Program-made: the position numbers and the translations under genes
Origin: Intestinibacter sp964449895
Lineage (GTDB): Bacteria; Bacillota; Clostridia; Peptostreptococcales; Peptostreptococcaceae
Reading direction: 5' to 3'
Assembly: GCA_964449895.1 (NCBI GenBank)
Contig: CAYVBY010000005.1
Coordinates: 62,001-126,000, forward strand
DNA length: 64,000 bases
The notes under the pieces: model-generated
Told to the model about the DNA's origin: nothing
Seen by the model: the letters and a program-made list of their open reading frames with translations, nothing else
Database searches by the model: none
Part shown: positions 43,124-51,475 of the stretch, piece by piece
Position numbering within the stretch: the first letter of the stretch is position 1
How the letters are laid out: each line of letters begins with the position of its first letter

Positions 43124-43188
43124 AAAAATTTTGTATAAAAATAGCACAAGTTTATTATAAGCTTGTGCTATTTTTATACAAAATTTTT
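43124..43188 (+). terminator. Strong terminator of the isocitrate dehydrogenase operon
   Basis: A perfect stem of about 27 bp (43124-43150 with 43162-43188) containing ATAGCACAAG / CTTGTGCTAT, with an 11 nt loop. It is long enough to act in both directions. Confidence 0.85.
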
Positions 43189-43350
43189 ATAAATTAATAT
43201 CTTTTATAATTATCTTGCGCTGACAAATATGTATCAGATGGTATTATATTTTGTATAGTTATTTATTTTTATGATAAAATGCTATAATAAACTATATAAT
43301 ATTATAAAAAATTACTTTGTTTCTTTTATATAAATTATTGGAGGAATACT

Positions 43351-43878
43351 ATGAAAATATTTAACAAAGATATAGAAATATTAGGTGATGACGAAGGTTT
43401 TATAATATTTGAATGTCCATACTGTAAAAGTGAATTTAAAGTATCAGCATATGACCTTCAAAATAAAAGCATATACAACGAATTATTTTGTCCATACTGT
43501 GGTTTAACTAAAGATATAAAATATTTTTATACAAAGGAAATAAAAGCAAAAGCGACAAATGTAGGAAAAGCAAATTATAAAACCAAAGGAAATATTTTAG
43601 GGATATCTAATTTAAATCTAAATCAAGGAGCAAAATTATATAGCAGTAAATCTTTAGATATTAGTTTTTCAAATATAGAAAAGCAAATAGAAAAGGATAA
43701 ACCTCTTTATAAAATAAAAATGGATAATAAAAAACTAGAAAAAGTAAATATTGATAGATTACAGGGAAAAGATTTGAATGAAATTTCCTATCAATGTAGT
43801 ATATGTGATTCGTCTGAAAAACTTTTATCAGACGGAAAAACTATATTTTATTGTGCTTATTGTGGGGTGAGTTTGTAA
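43351..43878 (+). CDS. Zinc-ribbon protein of unknown function
   Basis: 175 residues with two zinc-binding regions: ECPYCKSEFK and FCPYCGLTKD near residues 27-52, and QCSICDSSEK and YCAYCGVSL at the C-terminus. The middle is Lys-rich. It overlaps the next start by one nucleotide (TAATG) and so forms a translational unit with the helical protein downstream. I know no family beyond the zinc ribbon. Confidence 0.7.
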   Translation: MKIFNKDIEILGDDEGFIIFECPYCKSEFKVSAYDLQNKSIYNELFCPYCGLTKDIKYFYTKEIKAKATNVGKANYKTKGNILGISNLNLNQGAKLYSSKSLDISFSNIEKQIEKDKPLYKIKMDNKKLEKVNIDRLQGKDLNEISYQCSICDSSEKLLSDGKTIFYCAYCGVSL

Positions 43879-44321
43879 TGGATTTAAAAGAACTTAGAAA
43901 GATTAGTTTTGAATTTAGAAGAATAAGTAGCGATATGTTAAATTCAATAAGTGATGACAATAATGTATATTTAATAAAGTTTAGAAAATTTATAGAAGAC
44001 AACAAAATAATAAAAGACTACATAGATTTAAAAATTAAATATTCAACTATAGATTGGAAAAAATCATTTATAGAAGAAGATTGTGGTTATAAAAGTGTGA
44101 TAATTCCTGCAAATGAAAATGACCATATAAAGGCTATGTACGATTATCTTTTAGTTATGACAGATAGAAATAAAAGTTTAAATGGTGAGGCTTTTGATTT
44201 TCATTTAGGTCGATGTAAGGTAAATGAGAGAATACAGTTTTATCTAAACAGAATATTTCTTCCTTTAGTTCACTATATAAATGATTTTTTAATAGAAGAG
44301 ATGTTAAAATATAGTGTTTAA
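43878..44321 (+). CDS. Hypothetical helical protein coupled to the zinc-ribbon gene
   Basis: 147 residues starting MDLKELRKISFEFRR, all-helical in appearance, with conserved-looking charged and Trp/His positions (STIDWKKSFIEED, FDFHLGRCKVNERIQFYLNR). No signal peptide or membrane segment. Starts inside the stop codon of the zinc-ribbon gene and ends 14 nt before the hydrolase gene. Unknown function. Confidence 0.65.
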   Translation: MDLKELRKISFEFRRISSDMLNSISDDNNVYLIKFRKFIEDNKIIKDYIDLKIKYSTIDWKKSFIEEDCGYKSVIIPANENDHIKAMYDYLLVMTDRNKSLNGEAFDFHLGRCKVNERIQFYLNRIFLPLVHYINDFLIEEMLKYSV

Positions 44322-44335
44322 AGGGGATATTAAAA

Positions 44336-45139
44336 ATGAGATTGGTAATATTAGTAGATAATTATGCAATAAATGGGAGAAACTTAAAGGGAGAAGGTGG
44401 AGCATCTTACTATATTGAAGATGAAGATAAAAAATTTTTATTCGATGTAGGAGTATCTGATTTGTTTATGCAAAATGCAAAAAATTTAGGTATAGATTTA
44501 AACTATATAGATACTGTAGTTTTATCACATGGGCATTATGATCATACGACAGGAATAAAACATTTTATAAAAAGCAAAGATAAAAAAATAAATGTAATCT
44601 GTCATCCTCTTTCATTTAATAAAAAGAAAAGAGAAAATAAAAATATGGGAGCACCATATAGTAAAGTGGAAATCGAAAAAGTTGCAAATATAACTTTTTC
44701 AAAAGAGCCTTTAAAAATAAGCAAAAATATAACTTTCTTGGGAGAGATTCCAAATATAGTTGGATTTGAAAAAAGAAAGCTTATGGGAAAAATTGAAATA
44801 GATGGAGAATTTAAAGATGATTATATATTAGATGATTCTGCTCTTTTATATAAGACAGATGAGGGAATCTACATAATTACAGGATGTTCTCATAGTGGTA
44901 TATGCAATATAGTAGAGTATGCAAAACAAGTAGCTAAAGATAAAAGGGTTTTAGGAATTATAGGAGGAACTCATCTTCAAGAGATAAATGAACAGACTAA
45001 AAAAACTATAGAATATTTCAAAAAAAATAACATAAAAAATTTATACCCATGTCATTGCACAAAATTTTATGTAAGAGCAGAAATGTTTAAAACACTAGAT
45101 ATAAAAGATGCATATGTAGGTCTTGAAATAAATTGGTAG
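44336..45139 (+). CDS. Metallo-beta-lactamase-fold hydrolase (first of two paralogues)
   Basis: 267 residues. The metal motif is SHGHYDH (64-70), followed by later ligand regions GCSHSGICN, GGTHLQEI and YPCHCTKF. It matches the family of metal-dependent hydrolases annotated as 7,8-dihydropterin-6-methyl-4-beta-D-ribofuranosyl-aminobenzene phosphate synthase-like. Its close paralogue (61540-62352) has the same metal motif at the same residue numbers. Substrate unknown. It follows the zinc-ribbon and helical genes by 14 nt. Confidence 0.88.
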   Translation: MRLVILVDNYAINGRNLKGEGGASYYIEDEDKKFLFDVGVSDLFMQNAKNLGIDLNYIDTVVLSHGHYDHTTGIKHFIKSKDKKINVICHPLSFNKKKRENKNMGAPYSKVEIEKVANITFSKEPLKISKNITFLGEIPNIVGFEKRKLMGKIEIDGEFKDDYILDDSALLYKTDEGIYIITGCSHSGICNIVEYAKQVAKDKRVLGIIGGTHLQEINEQTKKTIEYFKKNNIKNLYPCHCTKFYVRAEMFKTLDIKDAYVGLEINW

Positions 45140-45172
45140 AAAAAAAGGAGTAATTTTATTACTCCTTTTTTT
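45140..45172 (+). terminator. Terminator after the hydrolase gene
   Basis: A perfect 15-bp stem AAAAAAAGGAGTAAT / ATTACTCCTTTTTTT with a 3 nt loop. Confidence 0.9.
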
Positions 45173-45326
45173 AAGTATATTAATTATAGAAATATAAAAT
45201 TTAATATAAATTCCTAGTAGGAAATTATATTAAAAATATAATCAAATTCAATTAATATATTTATACTAAAAAACACAAAAAATATGATACCATATAATTA
45301 AAATTCAACAGAAAGAAGAAATAAAC

Positions 45327-45941
45327 ATGAATGAAAATTACTACGAAAAATTATTAAACATAAATACAAAAGGAAATGAAAATTGGAACAAAACTTCACC
45401 ACATAATCATCCCTATGAACCTACTTTATATAAAGCATTAAATGTATTATTTGAAAACTACAATCTAAATGAAGATGATCATATAGTAGATTTTGGATGT
45501 GGAAAGGGAAGACTAATATTTTATATAAATTATTATTTTAAATGTTTTGCAACTGGAATAGAATTAAATGAAATTTATTTTAATGAAGCATTACTTAATA
45601 AATACCATTACATTCAAAAAAATAAAAAAATGGAAAATAAAATTGACTTTTACTGTACTTTAGCACAAAATTATAGTATTGATTTACAAGACAATAAATT
45701 TTATTTTTTTAATCCATTTTCTGTACAAATTTTTATAAATGTTGTAGAAAATATAATGAAATCTTTTGAAAAAAATCCTAGAGATATGGATATTATACTT
45801 TACTATCCAAGTGATGATTATATCCAATACTTAGAATATAGAACTCCTTTTATACTAAATAAAGAGATTTTATATGATGATTTATATAAAAATGATTTGC
45901 GAGAAAAATTTTTAATATATAGCTTAAATATAAATTTTTAA
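45327..45941 (+). CDS. SAM-dependent methyltransferase
   Basis: 204 residues, class I methyltransferase. Motif I reads IVDFGCGKGRLIFYINYYF, then TGIELNEIYF for the ribose-binding acidic residue, and FFNPFSVQIF as the motif IV-like region. The N-terminus is short and His/Asn-rich. Substrate unknown. AGAAGAA precedes the start, a rather weak ribosome site. It appears monocistronic. Confidence 0.75.
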   Translation: MNENYYEKLLNINTKGNENWNKTSPHNHPYEPTLYKALNVLFENYNLNEDDHIVDFGCGKGRLIFYINYYFKCFATGIELNEIYFNEALLNKYHYIQKNKKMENKIDFYCTLAQNYSIDLQDNKFYFFNPFSVQIFINVVENIMKSFEKNPRDMDIILYYPSDDYIQYLEYRTPFILNKEILYDDLYKNDLREKFLIYSLNINF

Positions 45942-46002
45942 ATTATAAAAATTAAAGTGCTAAAATGGTAATATAGTATATATATAATTTAGGAGGATAA
46001 TC

Positions 46003-46662
46003 ATGAAAAATATAAAAGTAGCAGTAATAGCAGGAACTCCTGTAGATACTAAAATGGGAGTAGATTTTTTAAAATCTAAAAATATAGATGCATATCCTTA
46101 CTCTGTATCTAAAAATCCAAAAGAACAAACTGTATTTCAAACTATGGATATAAATAAAAGAAAAAAAGAACTTATAAAACTTATAAAAAAAATTAAAGAA
46201 GATGGTATGGATTTAATAATGGTTTATTGTAATTCATTAAGTTCAAGTATAGATTTTGGTGAATTATCAGAACTTGAAAATATATTTATAGTAACACCAC
46301 TTGATATATATAAAACTTTAGCAAAAGATTATACATATATAGCAGTAATAGCTGCAAACAATCAAGCTACAGGTGGTATAGAAAAAACTATAGTAAATGA
46401 AAATGGAGAATGTATAGTTGTAGGGACAGGAATTCTTTCTTTAGTAATGGATATTGAAAATAAAAAAGATGCAAAAGAAATACTTGAAAATAACTGTATT
46501 GAACCATTGCTAAAATTTTATGAAGGAATAAATGTACAGGCACTGATTTTAGGTTGCACACATTTTTCATATTTTAGGGAAACTATAAAACAAATGACTA
46601 CATTAAAAATAATAGATCCTGCTGAAAAAATGTATGAAATGATAATTAATTATGAAAAGTAA
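46003..46662 (+). CDS. Aspartate/glutamate racemase family protein
   Basis: 219 residues. The two catalytic Cys are Cys76 (MVYCNSLSSSIDF) and Cys185 (LILGCTHFSYF), as in PLP-independent racemases. The N-terminal IKVAVIAGTPVDTKMGVDFL starts the first half domain. The length is short compared with MurI. It may supply D-amino acids or racemise another acid. GGAGG precedes the ATG; the gene stands alone. Confidence 0.87.
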   Translation: MKNIKVAVIAGTPVDTKMGVDFLKSKNIDAYPYSVSKNPKEQTVFQTMDINKRKKELIKLIKKIKEDGMDLIMVYCNSLSSSIDFGELSELENIFIVTPLDIYKTLAKDYTYIAVIAANNQATGGIEKTIVNENGECIVVGTGILSLVMDIENKKDAKEILENNCIEPLLKFYEGINVQALILGCTHFSYFRETIKQMTTLKIIDPAEKMYEMIINYEK

Positions 46663-46689
46663 AAATGTATAAAATGTTAATTTAGGAAA

Positions 46690-46723
46690 CGAACTATTAA
46701 TATTCAAACTGTTATATAGTTCG
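46690..46723. repeat. Inverted repeat downstream of the racemase gene
   Basis: CGAACTAT (46690-46697) and ATAGTTCG (46716-46723) form an 8-bp stem with an 18 nt loop. No T-run follows, so it could be a protein site or a weak terminator. Confidence 0.35.
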
Positions 46724-46742
46724 AAATATTAATGTGTAATAA

Positions 46743-46771
46743 TTGACATATTCTGACATATATGATATCAT
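46743..46771 (+). promoter_or_regulatory. Promoter of the amino acid ABC operon
   Basis: TTGACA (46743-46748), 17 nt spacer and TATCAT (46766-46771). The palindrome ATGATATCAT overlaps the -10 element. Confidence 0.6.
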
Positions 46772-46831
46772 TTTCATAAAAAGTGTATATATTTTGAAAA
46801 TTTCATTTTCAAAAAAGGAGGTTTTATAAGT

Positions 46832-47662
46832 ATGAAAAAGTTATCAGCAATAGCTTTAGTATTTGTACTAGCATTTAGTACATTATTAGGAGGATGTTCT
46901 TCTTCAGATAGTAATTCTACAAGTTCAAAAGAAGATACTTCACTAGATTATATCCTAGATAAGGGAGAATTAGTAGTTGGTCTTGATGATGCATTTCCTC
47001 CAATGGGATTTAGAGATGATGATAACAATATCGTAGGATTTGATATCGATTTAGCTACAGAAGTTGCTAAAAGAATGGATGTGAAAGTTAAATTCCAACC
47101 TATAAGCTGGGCAGCTAAAGAACAAGAAATAGCATCTAAAAATATAGACTGTATATGGAATGGTTTTGGTATAACACCTGAAAGAGAAGAAGCTTTAACT
47201 TTATCTAGTCCATATCTAGAAAATCCTCAAATATATGTAGTTTTAGCTGATTCTGGTATAAAAACAGAAGCAGATTTAAAAGGTAAAGTAGTTGCAGCAC
47301 AAAATGGTTCTACTGCATATTTAACAATAGATAAAAATACTGAACTTAGAGATTCTTTCAAAGAATTTGTAGGTGTTGAAGATAATGTAAAAGCTTTAAT
47401 GGATTTAGAAGTTGGTGGATCTGATGCAGTGGCAATGGATACAATAGTTGCTCGTTATTATATGTCTAAAGATCCTAATAAATATAGTATAATAGAAGAT
47501 ACTACTATATTTGATGAAAAAGTTGCTGTAGGATTTAGAAAAGGCGACAATGCTTTATGTGAAAAAGTAGAAGAAATATTAAAAGAAATGAAAGCAGATG
47601 GAACTTTAGCTCAAATAAGTGAAAAATGGTTTGGAAAAGATATAACAACAGTAGAAGACTAA
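46832..47662 (+). CDS. Polar amino acid ABC transporter substrate-binding lipoprotein
   Basis: 276 residues with a signal peptide and lipobox around LLGGC. The SBP_bac_3 fold is visible: LDYILDKGELVVGLDDAFPP, GFDIDLATEVAKRMD, PISWAAKEQEIASKNIDCIWN and GKVVAAQNGST. The family binds polar amino acids such as glutamine or cystine. First gene of an importer operon with its own promoter, followed by an internal terminator before the permease. Confidence 0.92.
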   Translation: MKKLSAIALVFVLAFSTLLGGCSSSDSNSTSSKEDTSLDYILDKGELVVGLDDAFPPMGFRDDDNNIVGFDIDLATEVAKRMDVKVKFQPISWAAKEQEIASKNIDCIWNGFGITPEREEALTLSSPYLENPQIYVVLADSGIKTEADLKGKVVAAQNGSTAYLTIDKNTELRDSFKEFVGVEDNVKALMDLEVGGSDAVAMDTIVARYYMSKDPNKYSIIEDTTIFDEKVAVGFRKGDNALCEKVEEILKEMKADGTLAQISEKWFGKDITTVED

Positions 47663-47713
47663 TTAATACTCGACTATAAATATTTAAATTCAAATATTAT
47701 TTATTTTCAAGAG

Positions 47714-47758
47714 AGGTATCAATTTATAAGTTTTTAACTTAAATATTGATACCTTTTT
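47714..47758 (+). terminator. Intra-operon terminator after the binding-protein gene
   Basis: AGGTATCAAT (47714-47723) pairs with ATTGATACCT (47745-47754), then TTTT. It lies between the lipoprotein and permease, as in the other ABC operon. Confidence 0.8.
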
Positions 47759-47874
47759 ATAGCACATAGGAAATTATAATAAAAAATATTTAAAATATAA
47801 TTGCCTATATTTATAAAGATAGACAAAATTTTATTTTAAAATTTTTCTATAATAATAAAAAGGGAGGGATTTAT

Positions 47875-48525
47875 TTGGATTTTGAAAGTATAATGACATT
47901 GATAAAACATATGTTACCTAGCTCTTTAGTTACATTAGAAATATTTTTTCTAACAATAATCTTTTCATCAATACTTGGGATGTTTGTTGCATTTGGTAGA
48001 ATGTCAAAATTCGCAATTATAAGAATACCTATACAAGCTTTTTTACTTGTAATGAGAGGAACTCCTCTAATACTTCAATTAATGTTTTTCTATTTTGCTC
48101 CTTATTATATATTTGGTGCAACTTTACCAAGATTTGGAGCTGCCATACTAGCATTCACATTAAATTACAGTGCTTACATTGCTGAAATTTATAGAAGTGG
48201 TATAGAATCTATACCAGTTGGTCAATATGAAGCAGCTGCAGTTTTAGGATTTGGAAAAACTGAAACATTTTTCAAAATTATATTACCTCAAGTAGTAAAA
48301 AGAATTATTCCACCTATGAGTAATGAACTTATGACACTTGTAAAAGATACAGCTTTAGCTCAGGTAATAGGAGTTGCAGAAATATTTAGACTTGCAGGTG
48401 CAACAATGTCTGCACAATTTTCAACAGTTCCACTTATTGTAGCAGGTGTATTTTATTTAATTATGAATACTGTAGTTGAAAGATTCTGTTTCTATTTAGA
48501 AAAGAAACTAAATTACTATGAATAG
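47875..48525 (+). CDS. Amino acid ABC transporter permease
   Basis: 216 residues of the HisM/GlnP type. Three to five helices and the coupling loop with EIYRSGIESIPVGQYEAAAV and QVVKRIIPPMSNELMTLVKD are conserved. The start is TTG at 47875 with GGGAGGG six nt upstream. The gene ends 14 nt before the ATPase gene, with AGGAGG overlapping its stop. Confidence 0.9.
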   Translation: MDFESIMTLIKHMLPSSLVTLEIFFLTIIFSSILGMFVAFGRMSKFAIIRIPIQAFLLVMRGTPLILQLMFFYFAPYYIFGATLPRFGAAILAFTLNYSAYIAEIYRSGIESIPVGQYEAAAVLGFGKTETFFKIILPQVVKRIIPPMSNELMTLVKDTALAQVIGVAEIFRLAGATMSAQFSTVPLIVAGVFYLIMNTVVERFCFYLEKKLNYYE

Positions 48526-48539
48526 GAGGAATATGGCTT

Positions 48540-49301
48540 ATGAAAATTTTATCAGTTGAAAACTTACAAAAAAGCTTCGGCGATTTACAAGTTCTAAAAG
48601 ATATTTCACTAGATGTAAATCATGGAGAAATAGTTTCTATAATAGGATCTTCAGGTTCAGGAAAATCTACATTACTTAGATGCATAAATAGATTAGAAAC
48701 TATTGATGCAGGTAAAATAACTGTAGATGGAGAAGTAATGGTATCAAGTGAAAATGGATCTGTAAAATATGCAAATAATGACATATTAGATAAAATAAGA
48801 TTAAAAACAGGATTAGTTTTTCAAAACTTTAATTTATTTCCGCATTTTACAGTTTTAAAAAATATAACTCAAGCTCCAATTAGAGTAAAGAAAGTACCTA
48901 AAGATGTAGCAGAAAAAGAAGCTATGGATTTACTAAAAAAACTAGGCCTTGCAGACAAAAAAGATAATTATCCTCACCAATTATCAGGTGGGCAAAAACA
49001 AAGGGTTGCAATAGCTAGAGCACTTGCATTAAAACCTGTAGTACTTTTCTTTGATGAACCTACATCAGCACTAGATCCAGAGCTTACAGGAGAAGTTTTA
49101 AAAGTTATACGTTCTCTTGCTGAGATGAATATGACAATGGTAATTGTAACTCATGAAATGTCATTTGCAAGAGATATATCAGATAGAATGATATTTATGG
49201 ATAAAGGTGTAATTGTAGAAAATTGTACACCAGAAGAGTTATTTAATTCTAAGAATGAACGTACTAGAGAATTCTTAGGAAAATACCATCAAGGCGTATA
49301 A
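48540..49301 (+). CDS. Amino acid ABC transporter ATP-binding protein
   Basis: 253 residues with Walker A GSSGSGKST, Q-loop VFQNFNLFPHFTVL typical of amino acid importers, signature QLSGGQKQRVAIARALAL, Walker B VLFFDEPTSALDPE and the His switch in VIVTHEMSFARD. The C-terminal CTPEELFNSKNERTREFLGK is typical of GlnQ-type proteins. Last gene of the operon, followed by a strong terminator. Confidence 0.94.
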   Translation: MKILSVENLQKSFGDLQVLKDISLDVNHGEIVSIIGSSGSGKSTLLRCINRLETIDAGKITVDGEVMVSSENGSVKYANNDILDKIRLKTGLVFQNFNLFPHFTVLKNITQAPIRVKKVPKDVAEKEAMDLLKKLGLADKKDNYPHQLSGGQKQRVAIARALALKPVVLFFDEPTSALDPELTGEVLKVIRSLAEMNMTMVIVTHEMSFARDISDRMIFMDKGVIVENCTPEELFNSKNERTREFLGKYHQGV

Positions 49302-49312
49302 ATATAAAAAAA

Positions 49313-49362
49313 ATTAAAATAAAAAAATAAAGGGATTGAACCCTTTATTTTTTTATTTTAAT
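49313..49362 (+). terminator. Terminator of the amino acid ABC operon
   Basis: A perfect 22-bp stem (49313-49334 with 49341-49362) around AAATAAAGGG / CCCTTTATTT with a 6 nt loop. Confidence 0.9.
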
Positions 49363-49410
49363 ATAAGATATAGAAAGATTTTTAAATATATATTTGTGGA
49401 GGAGAAAATT

Positions 49411-50154
49411 TTGGATAGAAAGTCGAGATTAAATTTTATTTTTAGAACGATTTTATTTTTTTCATTTCTAGTAATATTTATTAACAATCAAAGTGATGTT
49501 ATTAAAATATTTAACTATAAATTAGTATCTAATATAAAAATTTATCATCTATGTTGGATTTATTTAGTAAATGAAATTTTAGAAGTCGTAATTCCGTTTA
49601 GAAGTAAAAATACTTATAATGGAAAATTATTTTTAAAGCATTATAAAGAAAAAGAAAATTATAATAAGGAACACTTATTAAAACAAACTAAAGATATCAA
49701 TAAAAAAGCACTAAATATAATAGCATTTTGGATAGGATTAAATGCAATTTTATTTTATGTGTATTTTAGATTAAATTTAGATTCATCATTTGTTATAATG
49801 TTATTTTTATTTTATTATTGGGCAGATATGGTATGTGTAAATGTATGGTGTCCATTTCATGTAATATTTATGAAAAATAAATGTTGTAATACATGTAGAA
49901 TTTACAATTGGGATCGTATAATGTTTTTTACACCTTTTATATTAATACCAAACTTTTGGTCATACTCTTTATTTATACTTGGATTTATAACTGCTATTCA
50001 ATGGGAATATCAGTTTAAAAAATATCCAGAAAGATTTTCAAGTATTTCAAACTTAAATTTAAATTGTAGCAATTGTTTAAATGAATGCAGATTTAATAAA
50101 AAAAAGGTAAGAGAAAGAAAAAAAAACATAAAGAGGTGTAAATATGAAAAATAA
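49411..50154 (+). CDS. Membrane protein of unknown function with C-terminal Cys cluster
   Basis: 247 residues with about five membrane segments. Cys-rich spots are WCPFHVIFMKNKCCNTCRIY in the middle and CSNCLNECRF near the end, both with close Cys pairs. The C-terminus is strongly basic. The start is the TTG at 49411 with GGAGGAG upstream; a longer frame has no ribosome site. Its end overlaps the next gene by 11 nt, so the two are translated together. I do not recognise the family. Confidence 0.65.
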   Translation: MDRKSRLNFIFRTILFFSFLVIFINNQSDVIKIFNYKLVSNIKIYHLCWIYLVNEILEVVIPFRSKNTYNGKLFLKHYKEKENYNKEHLLKQTKDINKKALNIIAFWIGLNAILFYVYFRLNLDSSFVIMLFLFYYWADMVCVNVWCPFHVIFMKNKCCNTCRIYNWDRIMFFTPFILIPNFWSYSLFILGFITAIQWEYQFKKYPERFSSISNLNLNCSNCLNECRFNKKKVRERKKNIKRCKYEK

Positions 50155-50884
50155 AAAAACAGCTCTAGTAACAGGATCATCTAGAGGAATAGGTAGAGCT
50201 ATAGCTACTTTATTTGCTAGAAATGGATATAATGTTGTAATAAATTATAATAAATCAGAAGAAAAAGCAAAAGAGCTTTATGAAATTCTTACAAATGAAG
50301 GATTAGAAGTTAGAATTTTTAAGGCAGATGTATCAAAGAAAGAAGAAGCAAATGCCCTTGTAAATTATACAATTGGTCAATTTGAAAATATAGATGTACT
50401 CGTAAATAATGCAGGAATTAGTAAACCTTCTTTATTTACTGATATTTCATACGAACAATGGGACGAAGTTATGTCTGTAAATTTAAATTCTGTATTTTAT
50501 ATGACAAAGAAAGCTCTTCAATATATGCTGCCTAATTTAAGTGGAAAAATAATAAATATTTCTTCTATGTGGGGACTTGTGGGAGGTTCTTTTGAAGTAG
50601 ATTATTCAGCTTCAAAAGCTGCTATTATAGGTCTTACAAAAGCATTAGCAAAGGAGCTTGGTCCTTCAAATATTCAAGTAAATGCCATAGCTCCTGGAGT
50701 TATAAATACAGATATGTTAAATGATTTAAGTGAAGATACCCTTCAAGCTCTAAAAGAAGAAACACCTCTTATGAGAATAGGTGAGCCAGAAGATATAGCA
50801 AAATGTGCTTTATTTTTAGCTGGAGAAGGAGGAGATTTTATTACAGGACAAGTAATAAGTTCTAATGGAGGATTTGTAATATAA
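50144..50884 (+). CDS. Short-chain dehydrogenase/reductase (FabG-like)
   Basis: 246 residues with the classical SDR pattern: TGSSRGIGRAIATLF nucleotide loop, DVLVNNAGISKP, IINISSMWGL catalytic Ser, YSASKAAIIGLTKALAKELG with Tyr and Lys, and the C-terminal GQVISSNGGFVI. It prefers NADP(H) judging by the Arg in the glycine loop. The substrate is unclear; it is not in a fatty acid cluster. It starts within the membrane-protein gene. Confidence 0.9.
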   Translation: MKNKKTALVTGSSRGIGRAIATLFARNGYNVVINYNKSEEKAKELYEILTNEGLEVRIFKADVSKKEEANALVNYTIGQFENIDVLVNNAGISKPSLFTDISYEQWDEVMSVNLNSVFYMTKKALQYMLPNLSGKIINISSMWGLVGGSFEVDYSASKAAIIGLTKALAKELGPSNIQVNAIAPGVINTDMLNDLSEDTLQALKEETPLMRIGEPEDIAKCALFLAGEGGDFITGQVISSNGGFVI

Positions 50885-50899
50885 CTTTCTTGTGAAAAA

Positions 50900-50951
50900 T
50901 TACACTATTTTTGTAATTTGAATAACTATAGTAATTGTGGTAAAATTACCA
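50900..50951 (+). promoter_or_regulatory. Rrf2 gene promoter with inverted repeats
   Basis: TTGAAT (50918-50923), 17 nt, TAAAAT (50941-50946). TGGTAA-AA-TTACCA (50938-50951) overlaps the -10, and TTACA-N7-TGTAA lies at 50900-50916. These fit autoregulation by the Rrf2 protein. Confidence 0.55.
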
Positions 50952-50965
50952 TAGAGGTGATAAAA

Positions 50966-51394
50966 ATGAAAGTTAGTAGACGTTTTCAATTAGCAGTTCA
51001 TGCAATTTTATTTATTGCACTTTATAGCGATAAACACAATTTAACATGTGAATATATATCAAAACAAATGAACTGTAATCCTGTTGTTATTAAAAATGTA
51101 CTAAATCTTTTATACAAAAATAATTTTCTTGTAAAAAGTTCAACAACTATGGGCATAAAATTAAAAAAAGACATTAAAGATATAACTTTATGGGATATTT
51201 ATAAAATTACAGATGAAGTAGATATAAAAAATATATTTATTGATGATGACTTACAAATTTCAAATCCCATTGTAGATGATTTACCAGAATTATTAAGTGA
51301 TCATTTTGCTACAATCATTAATTTTATGGAAGACACCTTATCTAAAGTTTCAATTGAAACTTTATTAATACAATATAATTACAATAAAATTTAA
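50966..51394 (+). CDS. Rrf2-family transcriptional regulator
   Basis: 142 residues with the Rrf2 winged helix: MKVSRRFQLAVHAILFIALY, EYISKQMNCNPVVIKNVLNL, and a C-terminal dimer helix. No Cys cluster like that of IscR is present (there is only one early Cys), so a redox [2Fe-2S] site is unlikely. The ATG at 50966 has GAGGTG upstream. It is separated from the preceding gene by its own promoter and followed by a terminator. Confidence 0.88.
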   Translation: MKVSRRFQLAVHAILFIALYSDKHNLTCEYISKQMNCNPVVIKNVLNLLYKNNFLVKSSTTMGIKLKKDIKDITLWDIYKITDEVDIKNIFIDDDLQISNPIVDDLPELLSDHFATIINFMEDTLSKVSIETLLIQYNYNKI

Positions 51395-51422
51395 TTACAG
51401 TTTAACAATATTAGTATAAACT

Positions 51423-51457
51423 AAAAAGTCTTCATATTTAATTTGAAGGCTTTTTAT
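51423..51457 (+). terminator. Terminator of the Rrf2 gene
   Basis: Stem AAAAAGTCTTCA / TGAAGGCTTTTT with one G-U pair. Confidence 0.8.
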
Positions 51458-51475
51458 AGTATATAGGAGGAAAAT

